A DNA stretch of 64,000 nt. Origin: Neorhizobium tomejilense (lineage in GTDB: Bacteria > Pseudomonadota > Alphaproteobacteria > Rhizobiales > Rhizobiaceae). The notes under the pieces are model-generated. The model saw only the letters and a program-made list of their open reading frames with translations. It made no database searches and had not been told where the DNA came from. How positions within the stretch are numbered: the stretch's first letter is position 1; every line of letters starts with the position of its first letter. The position numbers were made by a program, and so were the translations under genes. Below, in pieces: positions 8,464 to 16,839 of the stretch. The DNA is taken from assembly GCA_002968845.1 (NCBI GenBank), contig PVBG01000004.1:186001-250000 (forward strand), in the 5' to 3' direction.

Positions 8464-10035
8464 CTATTTTGCCTTCCAGACGTGCCAGGCCCTGACCCGG
8501 TCCATGGCCCACACTTTGTAGCCTCGGACATCCGACGCCGCCGCATCCACGATCGGGGTGTAGTAGAGACCGAAGATCGGCAGGTCCTTGACCATCAAAG
8601 CATGGATCTGTTTGAACAGTGCCAGCCGCTTTGCCGTGTCGGTCTCCCTCATGGCCTCGATATTCAGTGCCATGGCCTCCTTGCTCTCCCACTGGAGAGT
8701 GGGATCCTTCGCCTTGTCGCCGATGAGACCCGCATATCTCAGGCTCGGATCGGCAAGCGGCGAAAAGCCGAACGACTGCAGCTGGAACTTGCCGGCGAGA
8801 AAGTTCTCGAGTTGCGCCGCCCAGTCCAGGATGTCCAGTTGCGCATTCATGCCGACGCTGGTCAGCATGGCCTGTATCAGGACCGCATTGTCATACATGC
8901 CGGGATAGCGCGTATTGGTCTGGATCTTGATCGGCTGCCCCTTGTAACCCGCCTCCTTCAGCAAAGCCTTTGCGGCCTCGGGATCGTATGACGGCCAATT
9001 GAGGAACGCATCGTCAAAATAGGCGCTGGACTGCGCAACGGCGGAGGGGTTGTAATTCGCAAGGCCCGCTGTCTTGACTTCGGCGATCTGCTTCAGGTCG
9101 ATCGATTGAGCGATCGCGCGGCGCATTCGGACGTCGGAAAGCAGCGGATCCTTGGTCTGTACCATCAGGGCCGTAAACGACAGGCTAGGCGAGTATACGA
9201 TCTGGGCGCCCTTGCCCTTCAGGTCATCCATATGTGTGGCCGGCACGGTTTGCATGACATCGACCTGCCCAGCCAGCAGAGCCGCTTCCGCCGACGACTT
9301 GTCGGAAATAAGCACGAACCGCGCTGTATCGACATTCACCGTGCGGTCGCCGCTATAGCCGCTGCCCGGCGCCTTGGACGGCTTGTAGCGATCGAAGCGA
9401 TCCAGAACGATCTGCTGCTCCTTCTTCCATTCCTTCAGCTTAAATGGCCCGCTGCCGATGGCCGAATTGGCAATCCACTTGTCGTCGGGCCCGACATTCT
9501 TGGGACTTGCCGCCCACACGTTACAGGCAATGCTCGCTATGCGGATCAGGAACATGCCGCTTGGCTGGTCCAGTTTGAAGACCACCGTCCTGTCGTCAGG
9601 AGCCTCGACTGCCACAACCTTGAAGCCCTGCGATCCGTCGAAATTCGGAACGCAGACCCACGGATTGTCGGTCTTGGCGGTGTTCATACGCCTGTCCCAC
9701 AGCCATTTGACGTCTGCGGCGCGAACGCCATCGCCGTTGTGGTAGAGGATGTCCGGGCGAAGATGGAAAGTGTAGACCGTCTTGTCGGCAGAAATGTCCC
9801 AGGAATCGGCGAGAGCCGGCCCGACGGACAGGTCGTCGCGATAGGCAACCAGCTGTTCGTAGATATGGTTAAGGACGGTGTCGGTATTGGCGTCGCGGCG
9901 GCTGGCATCAAGGCTGCGGATGTCGGAATTCAATGCGATCGTCAACGTGCCGCCTTTCTGTGGCGCCTGCGCAAACGTCATATCCGGCAATAGTATAAGT
10001 GCGGCAGCGGCTGCCATGCGTAAACAGGTTCTCAT
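8464..10035 (-). CDS. Dpp/Opp-type ABC transporter substrate-binding protein
   Basis: A periplasmic solute receptor of the SBP_bac_5 family (dipeptide, oligopeptide, glutathione, opine types), about 523 residues. I start at the ATG at 10035: it has GGGAG 6 bp upstream and gives a clean signal peptide ending near TFAQ. An upstream in-frame ATG would place 14 hydrophilic residues before it. Family features include KGGTLTIAL at the mature N-terminus and YTFHLRPDILYHNGDGV. No permease or ATPase is adjacent. The matching Dpp-type membrane genes lie about 17 kb away (27096-30519) under the same putative operator, so I infer one transporter. Confidence 0.9.
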   Translation of the reverse strand: MRTCLRMAAAAALILLPDMTFAQAPQKGGTLTIALNSDIRSLDASRRDANTDTVLNHIYEQLVAYRDDLSVGPALADSWDISADKTVYTFHLRPDILYHNGDGVRAADVKWLWDRRMNTAKTDNPWVCVPNFDGSQGFKVVAVEAPDDRTVVFKLDQPSGMFLIRIASIACNVWAASPKNVGPDDKWIANSAIGSGPFKLKEWKKEQQIVLDRFDRYKPSKAPGSGYSGDRTVNVDTARFVLISDKSSAEAALLAGQVDVMQTVPATHMDDLKGKGAQIVYSPSLSFTALMVQTKDPLLSDVRMRRAIAQSIDLKQIAEVKTAGLANYNPSAVAQSSAYFDDAFLNWPSYDPEAAKALLKEAGYKGQPIKIQTNTRYPGMYDNAVLIQAMLTSVGMNAQLDILDWAAQLENFLAGKFQLQSFGFSPLADPSLRYAGLIGDKAKDPTLQWESKEAMALNIEAMRETDTAKRLALFKQIHALMVKDLPIFGLYYTPIVDAAASDVRGYKVWAMDRVRAWHVWKAK

Positions 10036-10073
10036 CGTGAACTCCCGGGTTGATATGTTCAGGCAATCCGTTT

Positions 10074-10928
10074 TCAAAGACTGCGACCGCGAAGGTCGCC
10101 GAGGATTTTCGCAAAGAAATTCTTCACCAGGGGCATCATCGTTTCATCGTCGTGGGCAATACCGGGCACGACATCGAAGGTCACGTTCACGCCCGCCTTT
10201 TCGAAGCTGTTCTTCAGGGAGACGATACGATCGACGCGATCGACGCCCGCGATGTTGGCGTCTTCCATCCACCATCGATCGGTCGGCTTCACCGTGATTT
10301 CCCAGGTGTTGTGATCGTCGCCGCCGATGATCATGTGAACGGGTATCTGCCGCAGGGCATCGAGATCGAGAGGCTTGCCGAAGACGCTCTCGAAATTGCG
10401 GGTTCCGACCCAGAAATCCCGATCTGGATCGATGCGCGTAACGGTGCCGGGTCCGCCGATGGAGGCGGCAAGGATCTGCTCCGGATGCAGATAGAGGAAG
10501 CGGTGGGTGAACTGCCCGCCGCCGGAGAAGCCGTACATCATCACCTTGTCGCCGGCGATGCGATAGCGCTCCTTCATCTCGGCGATCATGTCGATCATCA
10601 CCGCGTCATAATGCAGGTCGCCGTAGCGGATCATCTTGTAGCTGTTGATATCGCCCGGGCGGGCAATGCTTGCGGGAAACAGCGGGCTCAGGATGATGAC
10701 GCCGTTTGCCTCCGCAAAGTCGGCAAACGCATTCCTGTATCCTTCCATGTGCCGCTCGGTACCGTGCACCACGACCAGCAACGGATAGGTCTTGTCGGAA
10801 TCCTCGTCGTAGTCTTCCGGCACATAGGCGCAATAGGGGAATCGCTGATCGAACCGGGAGGCATACGCGATCGTCGCCCCGAAGTCATAAAAGGTTAGCT
10901 TCTTTCCGTTGCCGAAAATCTTCCGCAT
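10074..10928 (-). CDS. alpha/beta hydrolase (PHB-depolymerase/esterase-like)
   Basis: A 284-residue serine hydrolase. The oxyanion strand reads PLLVVVHGTERH, and the nucleophile elbow is GFSGGGQF near residue 130. A Gly-Asp-Asp loop (IIGGDDHNTWE) and a late His (GIAHDDETM) complete a plausible Ser-Asp-His triad. There is no signal peptide, so it is cytoplasmic. The family includes feruloyl-esterase and polyhydroxybutyrate-depolymerase-like enzymes. Cleavage of an ester or amide in the imported compound is inferred. It is the first gene of the leftward operon, with an operator copy about 40 bp upstream of its start. Confidence 0.85.
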   Translation of the reverse strand: MRKIFGNGKKLTFYDFGATIAYASRFDQRFPYCAYVPEDYDEDSDKTYPLLVVVHGTERHMEGYRNAFADFAEANGVIILSPLFPASIARPGDINSYKMIRYGDLHYDAVMIDMIAEMKERYRIAGDKVMMYGFSGGGQFTHRFLYLHPEQILAASIGGPGTVTRIDPDRDFWVGTRNFESVFGKPLDLDALRQIPVHMIIGGDDHNTWEITVKPTDRWWMEDANIAGVDRVDRIVSLKNSFEKAGVNVTFDVVPGIAHDDETMMPLVKNFFAKILGDLRGRSL

Positions 10929-10963
10929 TCATATACCCCTTTATTTCTTGATTAAGGCGAGCC

Positions 10964-10989
10964 TATATCGCGATCTGCGATCGCACAAT
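10964..10989. promoter_or_regulatory. GntR-type operator, site 1
   Basis: Core TCGCGATCTGCGATCGCA at 10968-10985, followed by CAAT. It matches the consensus GCGATC-N3-GATCGCA-CAAT shared by five other sites in this block. It lies just upstream of the leftward alpha/beta hydrolase, binding protein and class A-like hydrolase genes, in a divergent intergenic region that also holds site 2. Confidence 0.75.
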
Positions 10990-11131
10990 GGGAATTTTTA
11001 CGGAGAATACGAAATTTGCGATTTAAGAATTTAACCGTTTATTTTTAATATCTTAATGCAGACTCTCCCTCTCGTTTCCATCTTAAACTGCGGGCAACCA
11101 AAAGAAAATCACGGGAGTTTTCGCGAGAATT

Positions 11132-11157
11132 GATTGTGCGATCGCAAATCGCGCTGT
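11132..11157. promoter_or_regulatory. GntR-type operator, site 2
   Basis: Core TGCGATCGCAAATCGCG at 11137-11153, the same palindrome in opposite orientation (preceded by ATTG). It ends about 47 bp before the start of the rightward NylB-like gene at 11204, so it probably overlaps or follows that promoter. The 275 bp between genes, rich in A and T around 11000-11060, therefore carries two operators, one for each divergent unit. Confidence 0.75.
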
Positions 11158-11203
11158 ACTACTGGGCGACATTCCCCATTCGATCCTCGGAAAGACGCTG
11201 TTT

Positions 11204-12346
11204 ATGGATCCATTCAACCGCGCAGATATAACGCTCGCGAACTGGCGTACGCGACCCTATTCCTCCTGGTCATTTCAGAATGCATCCGAGATCGTTCCCT
11301 CGGCGATCATCACAAGCCGGCGCATCCGGGAAGATAGAGAACTGCCTCTGGGGTCGTTGGCGGATCTGCCGATTGCCGGGCTCGGCCGGCGGGCGATATC
11401 GCTCGAGACGTTCTTGACGGACACCCATAGCGATGCCCTGGTCGTCATGCGCAAGGGCGAGATCACTGCCGAATGGTATGCTCCACATTGCGATCCGGTC
11501 CGGCCGCATATGATCTTCTCGATCTCCAAGTCGATCACGGCTCTGATTGCCGGCGTGCTGATCGAACAGGGGCTGATGAAGCTCTCCGATGGCATAGCAG
11601 ATATCCTGCCGGGCGCGCGCGGATCGGCTTACGGCGACGCTACGGTCGAGCAGTTGCTCAACATGAGCGTCAGCCTGGATTTTGCGGAGGATTACCTCGA
11701 CCTGACCGGCGCCTTCGATCGCTATCGCCGCGCCATGTTGTGGAACCCGGAAAAGCCGTCGGATCCGGCGCCGGACCTCAAGTCCTTCCTCTGCACCATC
11801 CCCAGGGGGCCGCATCCCCATGGCAGCATCCACGCCTATCATTCGCCGAACACGGATGTCGCAGGCATTCTGCTGGAGATTGCCTCTGGAAAGCGGTTTG
11901 CCGATCTGGTCGAGACCTATCTCTGGCAACCCCTGGTCGCCCATAGCGACGCCCATCTGACACTCGACAGGATTGGCAATGCACGGGCCTCCGCTGGTCT
12001 CTCGATGACCGCGCGCGATCTCGCCCGCATCGGAGAAATGGTGCGGCTCATGGGCAATGGCATCATCCCGGAACAATGGATAAAATCGATCTGGCAAGGC
12101 GGGAGCCGGCAGACCTGGGCCGCCGGCAACCAGGCCTGGCTCTTCTCGGAAGGAAGCTATCGCTCCTACTGGTATTCGACCGGCACCGGTGCGCTCGCCG
12201 CCATCGGCATTCACGGCCAATGGCTGTGGATCGATCCGAAGACGGAGACCGTGATCGTACGGCTCTCTTCCGAACCCGGGCCAGTCGACGACGATCTCGA
12301 CCATGCGGTCATCCGCATGCTGATGGCGGTTGCAGCCGCCGAATAA
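11204..12346 (+). CDS. NylB/class C beta-lactamase-like serine hydrolase (paralogue A)
   Basis: A 380-residue serine hydrolase of the beta-lactamase class C fold, the family of 6-aminohexanoate-dimer hydrolase (NylB) and EstB-type esterases. The nucleophile motif is SISK (S106, K109); the catalytic Tyr is Y212 in HAYHSPNTD. No signal peptide is present, so it is cytoplasmic like NylB. It is closely related along its whole length to the product of the gene at 30612. The C45 family gene starts 9 bp downstream in the same operon. Amide hydrolysis of a linear conjugate is inferred; an esterase role is equally possible. Confidence 0.85.
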   Translation: MDPFNRADITLANWRTRPYSSWSFQNASEIVPSAIITSRRIREDRELPLGSLADLPIAGLGRRAISLETFLTDTHSDALVVMRKGEITAEWYAPHCDPVRPHMIFSISKSITALIAGVLIEQGLMKLSDGIADILPGARGSAYGDATVEQLLNMSVSLDFAEDYLDLTGAFDRYRRAMLWNPEKPSDPAPDLKSFLCTIPRGPHPHGSIHAYHSPNTDVAGILLEIASGKRFADLVETYLWQPLVAHSDAHLTLDRIGNARASAGLSMTARDLARIGEMVRLMGNGIIPEQWIKSIWQGGSRQTWAAGNQAWLFSEGSYRSYWYSTGTGALAAIGIHGQWLWIDPKTETVIVRLSSEPGPVDDDLDHAVIRMLMAVAAAE

Positions 12347-12355
12347 CGCAATGCG

Positions 12356-13516
12356 ATGGAGAAGTCCGTGGAGCAGATCAGACCCTTTCCCTTTATCGAA
12401 ATCAGCGGATCCCCCGTCGAGCGCGGGAGAATGTACGGCGAACAGGCCCGCGAGCGCGTCCGGCTATCGAGCGAACTCTACCGCGAGCAGCTCGGGAGGC
12501 TCGGCTTCAGCCGGGAAAAAGTCGTCGAGCTCGTCGAGAATTTCCCGCCCGCCATCCGCGATTGGGCGCCGGAACTGGTGGACGAGATGCATGGCATTGC
12601 GCAAGGCGCCGGGCTGGATTTCACGTCGGTCTTCCTCATCAACGCCCGCACCGAACTGCTGCAGGTCGCCCGCCGCGGCCTGAGCTTCAAGGATAGCGAA
12701 AAGGACGGATGCACCGGCGTCGTGGTGATGCCGAAAGCGGCGCGCGACGGCGCGCTCATCCACGCCCAGAACTGGGACTGGCGGGCGGAATGCGCAGAGA
12801 CCGCCGTCGTGGTCAGGGTGCTTCAAGCGGATGGACCGGATATCCTGATGTTCACGGAGGCCGGCGGCCTGATGCGCAGCGGCTTCAATTCGAACGGAAT
12901 GACAATCACCGCCAATTATCTGGAATCGGATCGGGACTACAAAACGCTTGGCGTTCCCCTGCCCTTCATCCGACGCAAGGCGCTGGCATCGCAGCATTTC
13001 GCCCAGGCGATCCGCACCATCGCGACAACCCCGAAATCCGGCTCCAACAACGTCATTCTCAGCGCCAAAGAAGGCGTCGCCATCGACTTCGAATGCGCAC
13101 CCGACGAAGTATTTCCGCTCTATCCCGAAAACGGGCTGATCGTTCATGCCAACCACTGGCAAAGCCCCGTGGCACTTTCCAAGCTGCGCGAAGCCGGCCT
13201 GAACAACGTTCCCGACAGCCTCTACCGCGATCTCCGGGTGCGTGAAATCCTGGCGGAAAAGACTGGCGACATCACCGCGGAAGACGTCAAGACAGCCCTG
13301 TTCGATACATTCGGCGCGCCTTATGCGGTCTGCCGGCCGGCGATCAAGAACGAGGTCGGCAACCTCTCCGCCACGGTCGCGATGATCGTCTGCCAGCCGG
13401 ACAAGGGTTTGATGGAAGTGGCCCCGTTGCCGGCGACCAACAGCCGTTTCATCCAGTATGAGCTCAAGATGGATAAAGGTCAGCGGGCGGCATCAACGGA
13501 TCGTAGCGTCACCTGA
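12356..13516 (+). CDS. C45-family autoproteolytic acyltransferase/hydrolase
   Basis: A 386-residue Ntn-hydrolase of peptidase family C45, related to isopenicillin N acyltransferase. These proteins cut themselves before a Cys that becomes the new N-terminal nucleophile. Here that is C119 in KDGCTGVVVM, followed by the family pattern ALIHAQNWDWR. Other conserved pieces are AGGLMRSGFNSNGM and HANHW. The start is uncertain: a GTG at 12368 has GGAG 6 bp upstream, whereas the ATG at 12356 lacks one. It probably hydrolyses or transfers an acyl group on an amine. A terminator hairpin follows the gene. Confidence 0.87.
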   Translation: MEKSVEQIRPFPFIEISGSPVERGRMYGEQARERVRLSSELYREQLGRLGFSREKVVELVENFPPAIRDWAPELVDEMHGIAQGAGLDFTSVFLINARTELLQVARRGLSFKDSEKDGCTGVVVMPKAARDGALIHAQNWDWRAECAETAVVVRVLQADGPDILMFTEAGGLMRSGFNSNGMTITANYLESDRDYKTLGVPLPFIRRKALASQHFAQAIRTIATTPKSGSNNVILSAKEGVAIDFECAPDEVFPLYPENGLIVHANHWQSPVALSKLREAGLNNVPDSLYRDLRVREILAEKTGDITAEDVKTALFDTFGAPYAVCRPAIKNEVGNLSATVAMIVCQPDKGLMEVAPLPATNSRFIQYELKMDKGQRAASTDRSVT

Positions 13517-13540
13517 TTTCAAGTCGTCGATTTCAATCAG

Positions 13541-13575
13541 CAGCCCGGCACAACCTGTGCGCCGGGCTGCCTTTC
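13541..13575 (+). terminator. rho-independent terminator between convergent operons
   Basis: A GC-rich inverted repeat (CAGCCCGGC at 13541-13549 and GCCGGGCTG at 13561-13569) with an 11-base loop, followed by CCTTTCGTTT. It lies between the rightward C45 gene and the end of the leftward aminotransferase operon, so it mainly serves the plus-strand transcript. Confidence 0.6.
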
Positions 13576-13577
13576 GT

Positions 13578-14963
13578 TTATCGCTTCGAGGCGAGCGTCG
13601 CTTCGGCAAGATCGAGCGCGGCGACAAGACGATCGCAGGCGAGATCAATCGTTTCCCGCGTCCAGATCAAGGGTGGCGCCATGATGATTGTGTCGTCCAC
13701 CACCCGCACCATCAGCCCGCCCGCAATCGCATGGTCACGCACCAGCGTTGCGGCCGAACCGCCCGGCTGGAACCGTGCGCGGGTCTTCTTGTCCTTGACG
13801 ATCTCGATCGCCGCCATCAATCCGACCGAACGGGTCTCGCCGACGAGCGGATGGCCGCCGAGCCGCTTGCCAAGCTGCTCGCTGAGATAAGGACCGGTCT
13901 CGGACCGGACGCGCTCCACCAACCCCTCGCTCTCGATGATTTCGAGGTTCTTGAGTGCTACGGCGCAGCATACCGGATGGCCGGCATAGGTGTAGCCGTG
14001 ATAGAATTCGCCGCCCTTTTCCACCAGCGTCTCGGCGATCCGGTCGCCAACAAACAGCGCCGAAAGCGGCTGATAACCTGACGTCAGAGCCTTGGCGGTG
14101 GTGATCGTGTCGGCCTTGATGCCGAAGGTCGTGGCGGCGAACCACTCGCCGGTGCGGCCGTAACCGGTGATCACCTCGTCGAGCATCAGCAGGATGTCGT
14201 ATTTCTCGCAGATACGCTGGACCTCCGGCCAATAGCTCGCCGGCGGGATCTTCACGCCGCCCGCCCCCATGACCGGTTCGCCGATGAAGGCTGCAACCTT
14301 GTCGGCACCGGCGGCAAGGATCGCATCCTCCACCGCACGCGCCGCCCGCAGGCCGAAATCATGATCGCTTTCGCCCGGCAGGGCCAGATCGAAGGCGTAG
14401 GGCGCCATGACGTGGACAATGTTCGGCACGGCGCCGCCGAGCTGCTTGTGCATGTCGGGCATGCCGCCGAGCGACGCGCCGGCGATCGTCGAACCGTGAT
14501 AGCCGTAGTTGCGGGAGATGACGATATTCTTCTCCGGCTTGCCTTCCAGCGCCCAGTAATGGCGAACGAGGCGCAGCGCCGTGTCGTTGGCTTCCGAGCC
14601 CGATGAGCCGTAGAAGACCTGGTTCATGTTCGGCGGTGCGAGCTCCGCCAGTTTGGCGGAAAGCTGCACCGGCGCAGGCGTCGTGCACTTGAAGAACGAG
14701 TTGTAGAACGGTAGTTCCCGCATCTGCGCGGAGGCAGCGTCGGCCAGCTCCTCGCGGCCGTAGCCGACATTGAGGCACCAGAGGCCTGCCATCCCGTCAA
14801 GAATCTCGTTTCCTTCCGCATCATAGATGAAAGGCCCCTCGCCCCGCACGATCATCCGCGCGCCCTTGGCACGCAAATCCTTGTGATCGGTGAAGGGATG
14901 GAGGAAATGGGTCGAATCGATCCGCTGAAGCTCCGCCAGCGAGTATTTCTGGATATTCATCAC
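13578..14963 (-). CDS. class III aminotransferase (SpuC-like omega-aminotransferase)
   Basis: A 461-residue PLP enzyme resembling putrescine/polyamine:pyruvate aminotransferases. Visible landmarks are YGSSGSEANDTALR (phosphate binding, 118-131), DEVITGYGRTG (PLP-binding D262) and the Schiff-base lysine K291 in TTAKALTSGYQP. It should turn a terminal amine into an aldehyde with pyruvate as acceptor, feeding the aldehyde dehydrogenases nearby. It is the last gene of the leftward operon starting at 19237, separated from the flavin-reductase gene by about 160 bp. A second class III aminotransferase heads the same operon. Confidence 0.9.
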   Translation of the reverse strand: MMNIQKYSLAELQRIDSTHFLHPFTDHKDLRAKGARMIVRGEGPFIYDAEGNEILDGMAGLWCLNVGYGREELADAASAQMRELPFYNSFFKCTTPAPVQLSAKLAELAPPNMNQVFYGSSGSEANDTALRLVRHYWALEGKPEKNIVISRNYGYHGSTIAGASLGGMPDMHKQLGGAVPNIVHVMAPYAFDLALPGESDHDFGLRAARAVEDAILAAGADKVAAFIGEPVMGAGGVKIPPASYWPEVQRICEKYDILLMLDEVITGYGRTGEWFAATTFGIKADTITTAKALTSGYQPLSALFVGDRIAETLVEKGGEFYHGYTYAGHPVCCAVALKNLEIIESEGLVERVRSETGPYLSEQLGKRLGGHPLVGETRSVGLMAAIEIVKDKKTRARFQPGGSAATLVRDHAIAGGLMVRVVDDTIIMAPPLIWTRETIDLACDRLVAALDLAEATLASKR

Positions 14964-14998
14964 TATTGTCCTTTATCCGAGTTTGATGTCCATCAGGC

Positions 14999-15118
14999 TC
15001 AGAAAGGCGAAGGTGGAGAATATCCGATACGTGCGCAGAGACGCAGCAGGTCGGCATAAAGCGTCCGCGCCGATGGCGTGGAAACGAAATCGTCCCTGAG
15101 AATAACGTACCTCGGCAT
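14999..15118 (-). CDS. possible 39-residue small protein
   Basis: A short ATG-started frame that begins 3 bp after the stop of the siderophore-interacting-protein gene and ends before the aminotransferase gene. It reads MPRYVILRDDFVSTPSARTL and continues with an amphipathic stretch. Its position within an otherwise tightly packed operon is suggestive. It has no strong ribosome-binding site and I recognise no family, so it could equally be a gene remnant or chance. Confidence 0.2.
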   Translation of the reverse strand: MPRYVILRDDFVSTPSARTLYADLLRLCARIGYSPPSPF

Positions 15119-15121
15119 TGG

Positions 15122-16042
15122 TCAGTCCCGAATGCGGCCGTGCCGCCAGTAGCCCATGAGATTGACGAGCGTGCGATCGACGCCCCGATCCTTGATCAGC
15201 AGATTGCGGATGATCCGCACGGCATCGGCCTCGCCCGCCACCCAGCCATAGAAGCTGCCGTCGCTGGTATCGGCGCGCTCCCAAAGCGAATCCCTGTCGA
15301 CATCAATCTCGGCGAGTTCCGGGACAGCGATCGATCCGATCGCACCCTGCGGCAGCCGGACTTTTGCCGCAGCGTCGATCATCAGAGCTCCATAGGGAGC
15401 GAGTTCTGCCGCCGCTTCGGACTGGACCATCCAATGGACATCGAGACTGGGCCACCGCGGAAGCGGCAGTCGGTCTCCCGCATCCGGCACCTCGAAGAAA
15501 GCCTGTGTCATCGGTGGATCGGGAAGCTCGGAAAGCTCCTCCAGAATACCGATCGCCGCAGGGACGGCCGTCAGGTCCGCGATCAGCAGGACGATGCGCA
15601 CGCCTGCCGGAGGTTTCCACTCGTAACCCTGGTTGCCTGCGAGATGGTCCCGGTTCGGGGCCGAGATCTGGACGGGATCTCCGAGATCGGCATGTGCGGC
15701 CCAGCGGGATGCGGGTCCGTTGTCTCCGTGCAGAACGAAATCGATATCGACTTCGCAGGCATCGGCACGCAGATACCGGATCGTGTAGGTGCGCATCGGC
15801 ACGCGTTCGCCAGGCGGCAGGACCTTGTAGAGTTCGTACCAGTCCGGGCGATGCGGGATGGCCGGAGGCAAGCCATCCTGTTTCGGAAAGAAGATCTTGA
15901 TGCGCTGGTCCGGCGCAAGCGTCGCCATGTGCCTGACCTGCGGACCGGCGAAGGTCAGCCGCACCATGTTGGGAGACAGGATCTCGCGTCGCGCCAGCGA
16001 GACATCGAAAATCCGGTAGGGCGTCGTGATCGTCATGGTCAT
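15122..16042 (-). CDS. siderophore-interacting protein family FAD-dependent reductase
   Basis: A 306-residue cytoplasmic flavoenzyme of the SIP family (ViuB/YqjH type), which reduces iron in imported ferric siderophores with NAD(P)H. The FAD-binding motif is MRTYTIRY (residues 83-90). The SIP C-terminal domain ends with GSFYGWVAGEADAVR and a late YWRHGR motif typical of the family. Its ATG overlaps the stop codon of the BKACE gene (ATGA), so it is truly embedded in the catabolic operon and not a neighbour by chance. Its presence suggests that the catabolised compound may arrive bound to iron. A general flavin reductase role is the alternative. Confidence 0.88.
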   Translation of the reverse strand: MTMTITTPYRIFDVSLARREILSPNMVRLTFAGPQVRHMATLAPDQRIKIFFPKQDGLPPAIPHRPDWYELYKVLPPGERVPMRTYTIRYLRADACEVDIDFVLHGDNGPASRWAAHADLGDPVQISAPNRDHLAGNQGYEWKPPAGVRIVLLIADLTAVPAAIGILEELSELPDPPMTQAFFEVPDAGDRLPLPRWPSLDVHWMVQSEAAAELAPYGALMIDAAAKVRLPQGAIGSIAVPELAEIDVDRDSLWERADTSDGSFYGWVAGEADAVRIIRNLLIKDRGVDRTLVNLMGYWRHGRIRD

Positions 16043-16839
16043 GCGCGCCGCCCTTCCTGCATGCGGTCGGCGATTTCGCGGATAGTGGCAACCCGTTCCG
16101 CATTGGAAGACGCGATCCGACCGTCGCGGTGCCAGAAGCTGTTTTCGAAACCGACCCTCACCTTGCCTCCGGCCGCAAGAGCCGCTGCGAGGCAGTCCGT
16201 TTCGCCGCGGCCGAAGGCGCAGACCATCCAGTCGGGCGGCTGCGAAAACTGCAGGGCAGCATCGAGAAACGGCTCCAGATCCTGGGGGCTGCTTTCCTGA
16301 TCGACCGCATAACGTCCAAGCACATAGATGACCGAAAGCCGCGAGGTCGAAGTCAGGTGACGCGCCTGAAATTCAGCAAGGCGCAGTACGTCAACAGCGT
16401 CGTAGAGGATATGCTGGACGGAGATGCCCTCGCTCTTGCACCCGCTATAGAAATCGACCGCCCTCGCCTCGTCACCACCTTCCGGGAAGATCTCCCGAAG
16501 CGCAACCGAAACGAAGGCCGGTTTCAGTGCGCGGACTAGTGCGATCTGTTCCTCGGGCGTGTAGATACCTACCGCTTCCGTCGAGATCTGGACGAGCATG
16601 TCGGGCACGCGTTCGCGCAGACGCGAGACGAGATCGGCATAAAGACCGATGTCGAGGCTGTGGCCTCCCTCAGCATCGCGCACATGTGCATGAATGGCAT
16701 CGGCGCCTGCCGCGAAACATGCAGCGGCGGTCCCGACGATTTCGTCGGCAGTCATCGGCAGCGACGGATGGTCGGCCTTTGTCCGACGAGCGCCGGTCGG
16801 CGCCACCATGATGCGCGGCAATTCCTGTGAATGGATCAC
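16039..16839 (-). CDS. beta-keto acid cleavage enzyme family protein (BKACE, DUF849)
   Basis: A 266-residue Zn-dependent enzyme. BKACEs condense a beta-keto acid with acetyl-CoA to give acetoacetate and a new acyl-CoA. Zn ligands visible by motif are H50 and H52 (HAHVRD) and E232 (GFENSFW). The N-terminus has the family sequence APTGARRTKADHPSLPMT. GTG start; GTGA overlap with the upstream dehydrogenase stop and ATGA overlap with the SIP gene downstream. Pairing with a carnitine-dehydrogenase-like enzyme matches the known carnitine route, where the pair makes and cleaves 3-dehydrocarnitine. Here the beta-keto acid is unknown. Confidence 0.88.
   Translation of the reverse strand: MIHSQELPRIMVAPTGARRTKADHPSLPMTADEIVGTAAACFAAGADAIHAHVRDAEGGHSLDIGLYADLVSRLRERVPDMLVQISTEAVGIYTPEEQIALVRALKPAFVSVALREIFPEGGDEARAVDFYSGCKSEGISVQHILYDAVDVLRLAEFQARHLTSTSRLSVIYVLGRYAVDQESSPQDLEPFLDAALQFSQPPDWMVCAFGRGETDCLAAALAAGGKVRVGFENSFWHRDGRIASSNAERVATIREIADRMQEGRRA

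Noticed and set aside
7474..13516. Interpretation of the lactamase-fold and penicillin-acyltransferase-like genes as an antibiotic-resistance cluster
   Set aside because: None of these proteins has an export signal, and they share operators with importer, aminotransferase and dehydrogenase genes, which fits catabolism better.
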